Of a stretch of 7,352 nucleotides of DNA, positions 6,055 to 7,352 are shown piece after piece. Each line of letters begins with the position of its first letter. Within the stretch, counting starts at the first letter, position 1. This stretch comes from an uncultured Peptococcaceae bacterium (GTDB lineage Bacteria > Bacillota > Peptococcia > Peptococcales > Peptococcaceae), in the NCBI GenBank assembly GCA_902492275.1, contig CABUKW010000143.1, forward strand, positions 1-7,352, written 5' to 3'. The notes below the pieces were generated by a model. That model was given only the letters and a program-made list of their open reading frames with translations. It did no database searches and had not been told where the DNA came from. The position numbers were made by a program, and so were the translations under genes.

Positions 6055-7352
6055 ATGCAGCAAAACGGAGCGCAGATTTTAATAAGTGCCCTGGAAGCGC
6101 AGGGGGTCGATACCATCTTCGGCTATCCGGGCGGAGCAGTGTTAGAAATTTATGACGCATTAAAGAACAGCAAGATTCATCACGTGCTGGTGCGGAACGA
6201 GCAGGGTGGTGCCCATGCAGCCAGCGGCTATGCCCGTGCGACTGGTAAGGTAGGGGTATGTCTGGCGACTTCCGGCCCTGGTGCAACCAATTTGGTTACA
6301 GGGATTGCTACAGCCTATATGGATTCTGTTCCAATCGTAGCATTTACAGGCCAGGTTTCCCGTTCTATGATTGGTACCGATGCCTTTCAGGAAATCGACA
6401 TCACCGGGATTACCTCGCCTATTACCAAGCATAACTATTTGGTACAACGTGTAGAGGATTTGCCGCGCATTATTGCCGAGGCTTTCTACATTGCCAGCAC
6501 AGGCCGTCCAGGTCCTGTATTGATTGATATCCCCAGAGATATTTCCCAATCGGTGATAGAATATGTGCCGGTAAAAGAAGTGGATATTCGCAGCTATAAG
6601 CCTACTGTTTCGGGCCATATGGGGATGATTAAACGGGCGGTGAAAGCTATCAAGGCTTCCCGCAAAATGGTCATCTGTGTGGGTGGCGGCGTGGTAGCCA
6701 GCAATTCGACCGCAGAGGTGATGAAGCTGGCGCAGATGAAAAACGCCACAGTAGTAGCCACTATGATGGGTTTATCCGGTTATCCGGCTGATGAGCCGCG
6801 GTTTTTGGGCATGCTGGGTACCTACGGCAATGAAGGGGCCAATATGGCTGTGCAGGATTGCGATTGCTTGTTGGCTTTGGGAATGCGATTTGACGACCGT
6901 GTTATCAGCACTGCCGAAAGTTTTGCACCTAATGCGGAAATCATTCATGTGGATGTAGATCCGGCGGAAATCGGCAAAAACGTGGAAATTAACATTCCGA
7001 TCGTCGGTGATCTGCGTTCGGTGTTGGTGGACTTGAACACGCAACTGGAAAAACAAAGCGATTTGGTTGTGTGCCAATCGTTGTATCCGCCTATTCCGTT
7101 GCCTATGTCGGACGGTATTAATGTGCCATGGACCATGCAGTTGGTGGAAACATTGGTGGATAAGGAAAAAACCATCATTACTACCGATGTGGGTCAACAT
7201 CAGGTATGGACAGCTAACAGCTATCATTTTACCACACCGCGTAAATTTATCAGCTCCGGCGGTTTAGGCACTATGGGTTATGGAATTCCGGCGGCAGTGG
7301 GCGCGCAGATTGCCTGCCCCGATAATCTGGTCATCGCAGTAACCGGCGACGG
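6055..7352 (+). CDS. ilvB: Acetohydroxyacid synthase large subunit (second copy), cut by the window edge
   Basis: The frame is open from ATG 6055 to the right edge: 432 full codons of an expected 550 or so. The start is supported by AGGGGTG (6042-6048), six bases upstream. Catalytic E49 lies in VRNEQGGAHAASGYARATG. The SGPGATNLVTGIATA loop, GQVSRSMIGTDAFQE and TGRPGPVLIDIPRDI are more canonical than in the first copy. RFDDR is at 278-282. The C-terminal ThDP domain begins (TTDVGQHQVW, SSGGLGTMGYG), and the window ends exactly in the GDG metal-binding motif. One departure stands out: where most AHAS read LGMLGMHGT, this copy reads LGMLGTYGN, with T256 and Y257 replacing the conserved Met-His. 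The residue matching the AHAS-marking Trp is beyond the edge. It is clearly a distinct paralogue, not a recent duplicate. Whether it pairs with the ilvN in view or with another small subunit further right cannot be told. Confidence 0.93.
   Translation, partial: MQQNGAQILISALEAQGVDTIFGYPGGAVLEIYDALKNSKIHHVLVRNEQGGAHAASGYARATGKVGVCLATSGPGATNLVTGIATAYMDSVPIVAFTGQVSRSMIGTDAFQEIDITGITSPITKHNYLVQRVEDLPRIIAEAFYIASTGRPGPVLIDIPRDISQSVIEYVPVKEVDIRSYKPTVSGHMGMIKRAVKAIKASRKMVICVGGGVVASNSTAEVMKLAQMKNATVVATMMGLSGYPADEPRFLGMLGTYGNEGANMAVQDCDCLLALGMRFDDRVISTAESFAPNAEIIHVDVDPAEIGKNVEINIPIVGDLRSVLVDLNTQLEKQSDLVVCQSLYPPIPLPMSDGINVPWTMQLVETLVDKEKTIITTDVGQHQVWTANSYHFTTPRKFISSGGLGTMGYGIPAAVGAQIACPDNLVIAVTGD

Overview
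The window is a chromosomal stretch from a bacterium that is probably a member of the Firmicutes (a Negativicutes or Clostridia lineage would fit). The grounds are strong AGGAGG-type ribosome binding sites, a GTG start, sigma-70/A-like promoters and the style of the branched-chain amino acid proteins. This placement is inference; no taxonomic marker is present.

Layout. Positions 1-562 are visibly AT-rich and hold what looks like a decayed gene, read in pieces in three frames. Positions 563-986 carry no convincing gene but contain a good rightward intrinsic terminator hairpin (775-805). Positions 987-2204 (minus strand) encode a 405-residue polytopic membrane protein of the DUF401/TIGR00529 family, a putative transporter with no known substrate. 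A regulatory region (2205-2626) separates it from a divergent rightward operon. That region contains a tandem 15-bp direct repeat, a candidate leftward promoter, a strong candidate rightward promoter and a perfect 13-bp-arm inverted repeat just downstream of the rightward promoter.

The rightward operon is branched-chain amino acid biosynthesis: ilvB (acetohydroxyacid synthase large subunit, GTG start), ilvN (regulatory small subunit, ATGA overlap with ilvB), a 254-bp spacer containing a dispersed-type palindromic repeat, ilvC (class I ketol-acid reductoisomerase), and a second, distinct ilvB-type large subunit cut off by the right edge. Together these catalyse the first two steps of valine/leucine/isoleucine synthesis: condensation of pyruvate with pyruvate or 2-ketobutyrate, then isomerisation and reduction. 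ilvD, ilvE and leu genes are not in view.

I see no mobile element with a transposase, no CRISPR array, no tRNA or rRNA and no defence system. The most notable points are the two divergent AHAS large subunits bracketing ilvN-ilvC, the operator-like palindrome shared by the operon and the divergent DUF401 gene, and the repeat element placed inside the operon. None of this amounts to a clearly new biological system.
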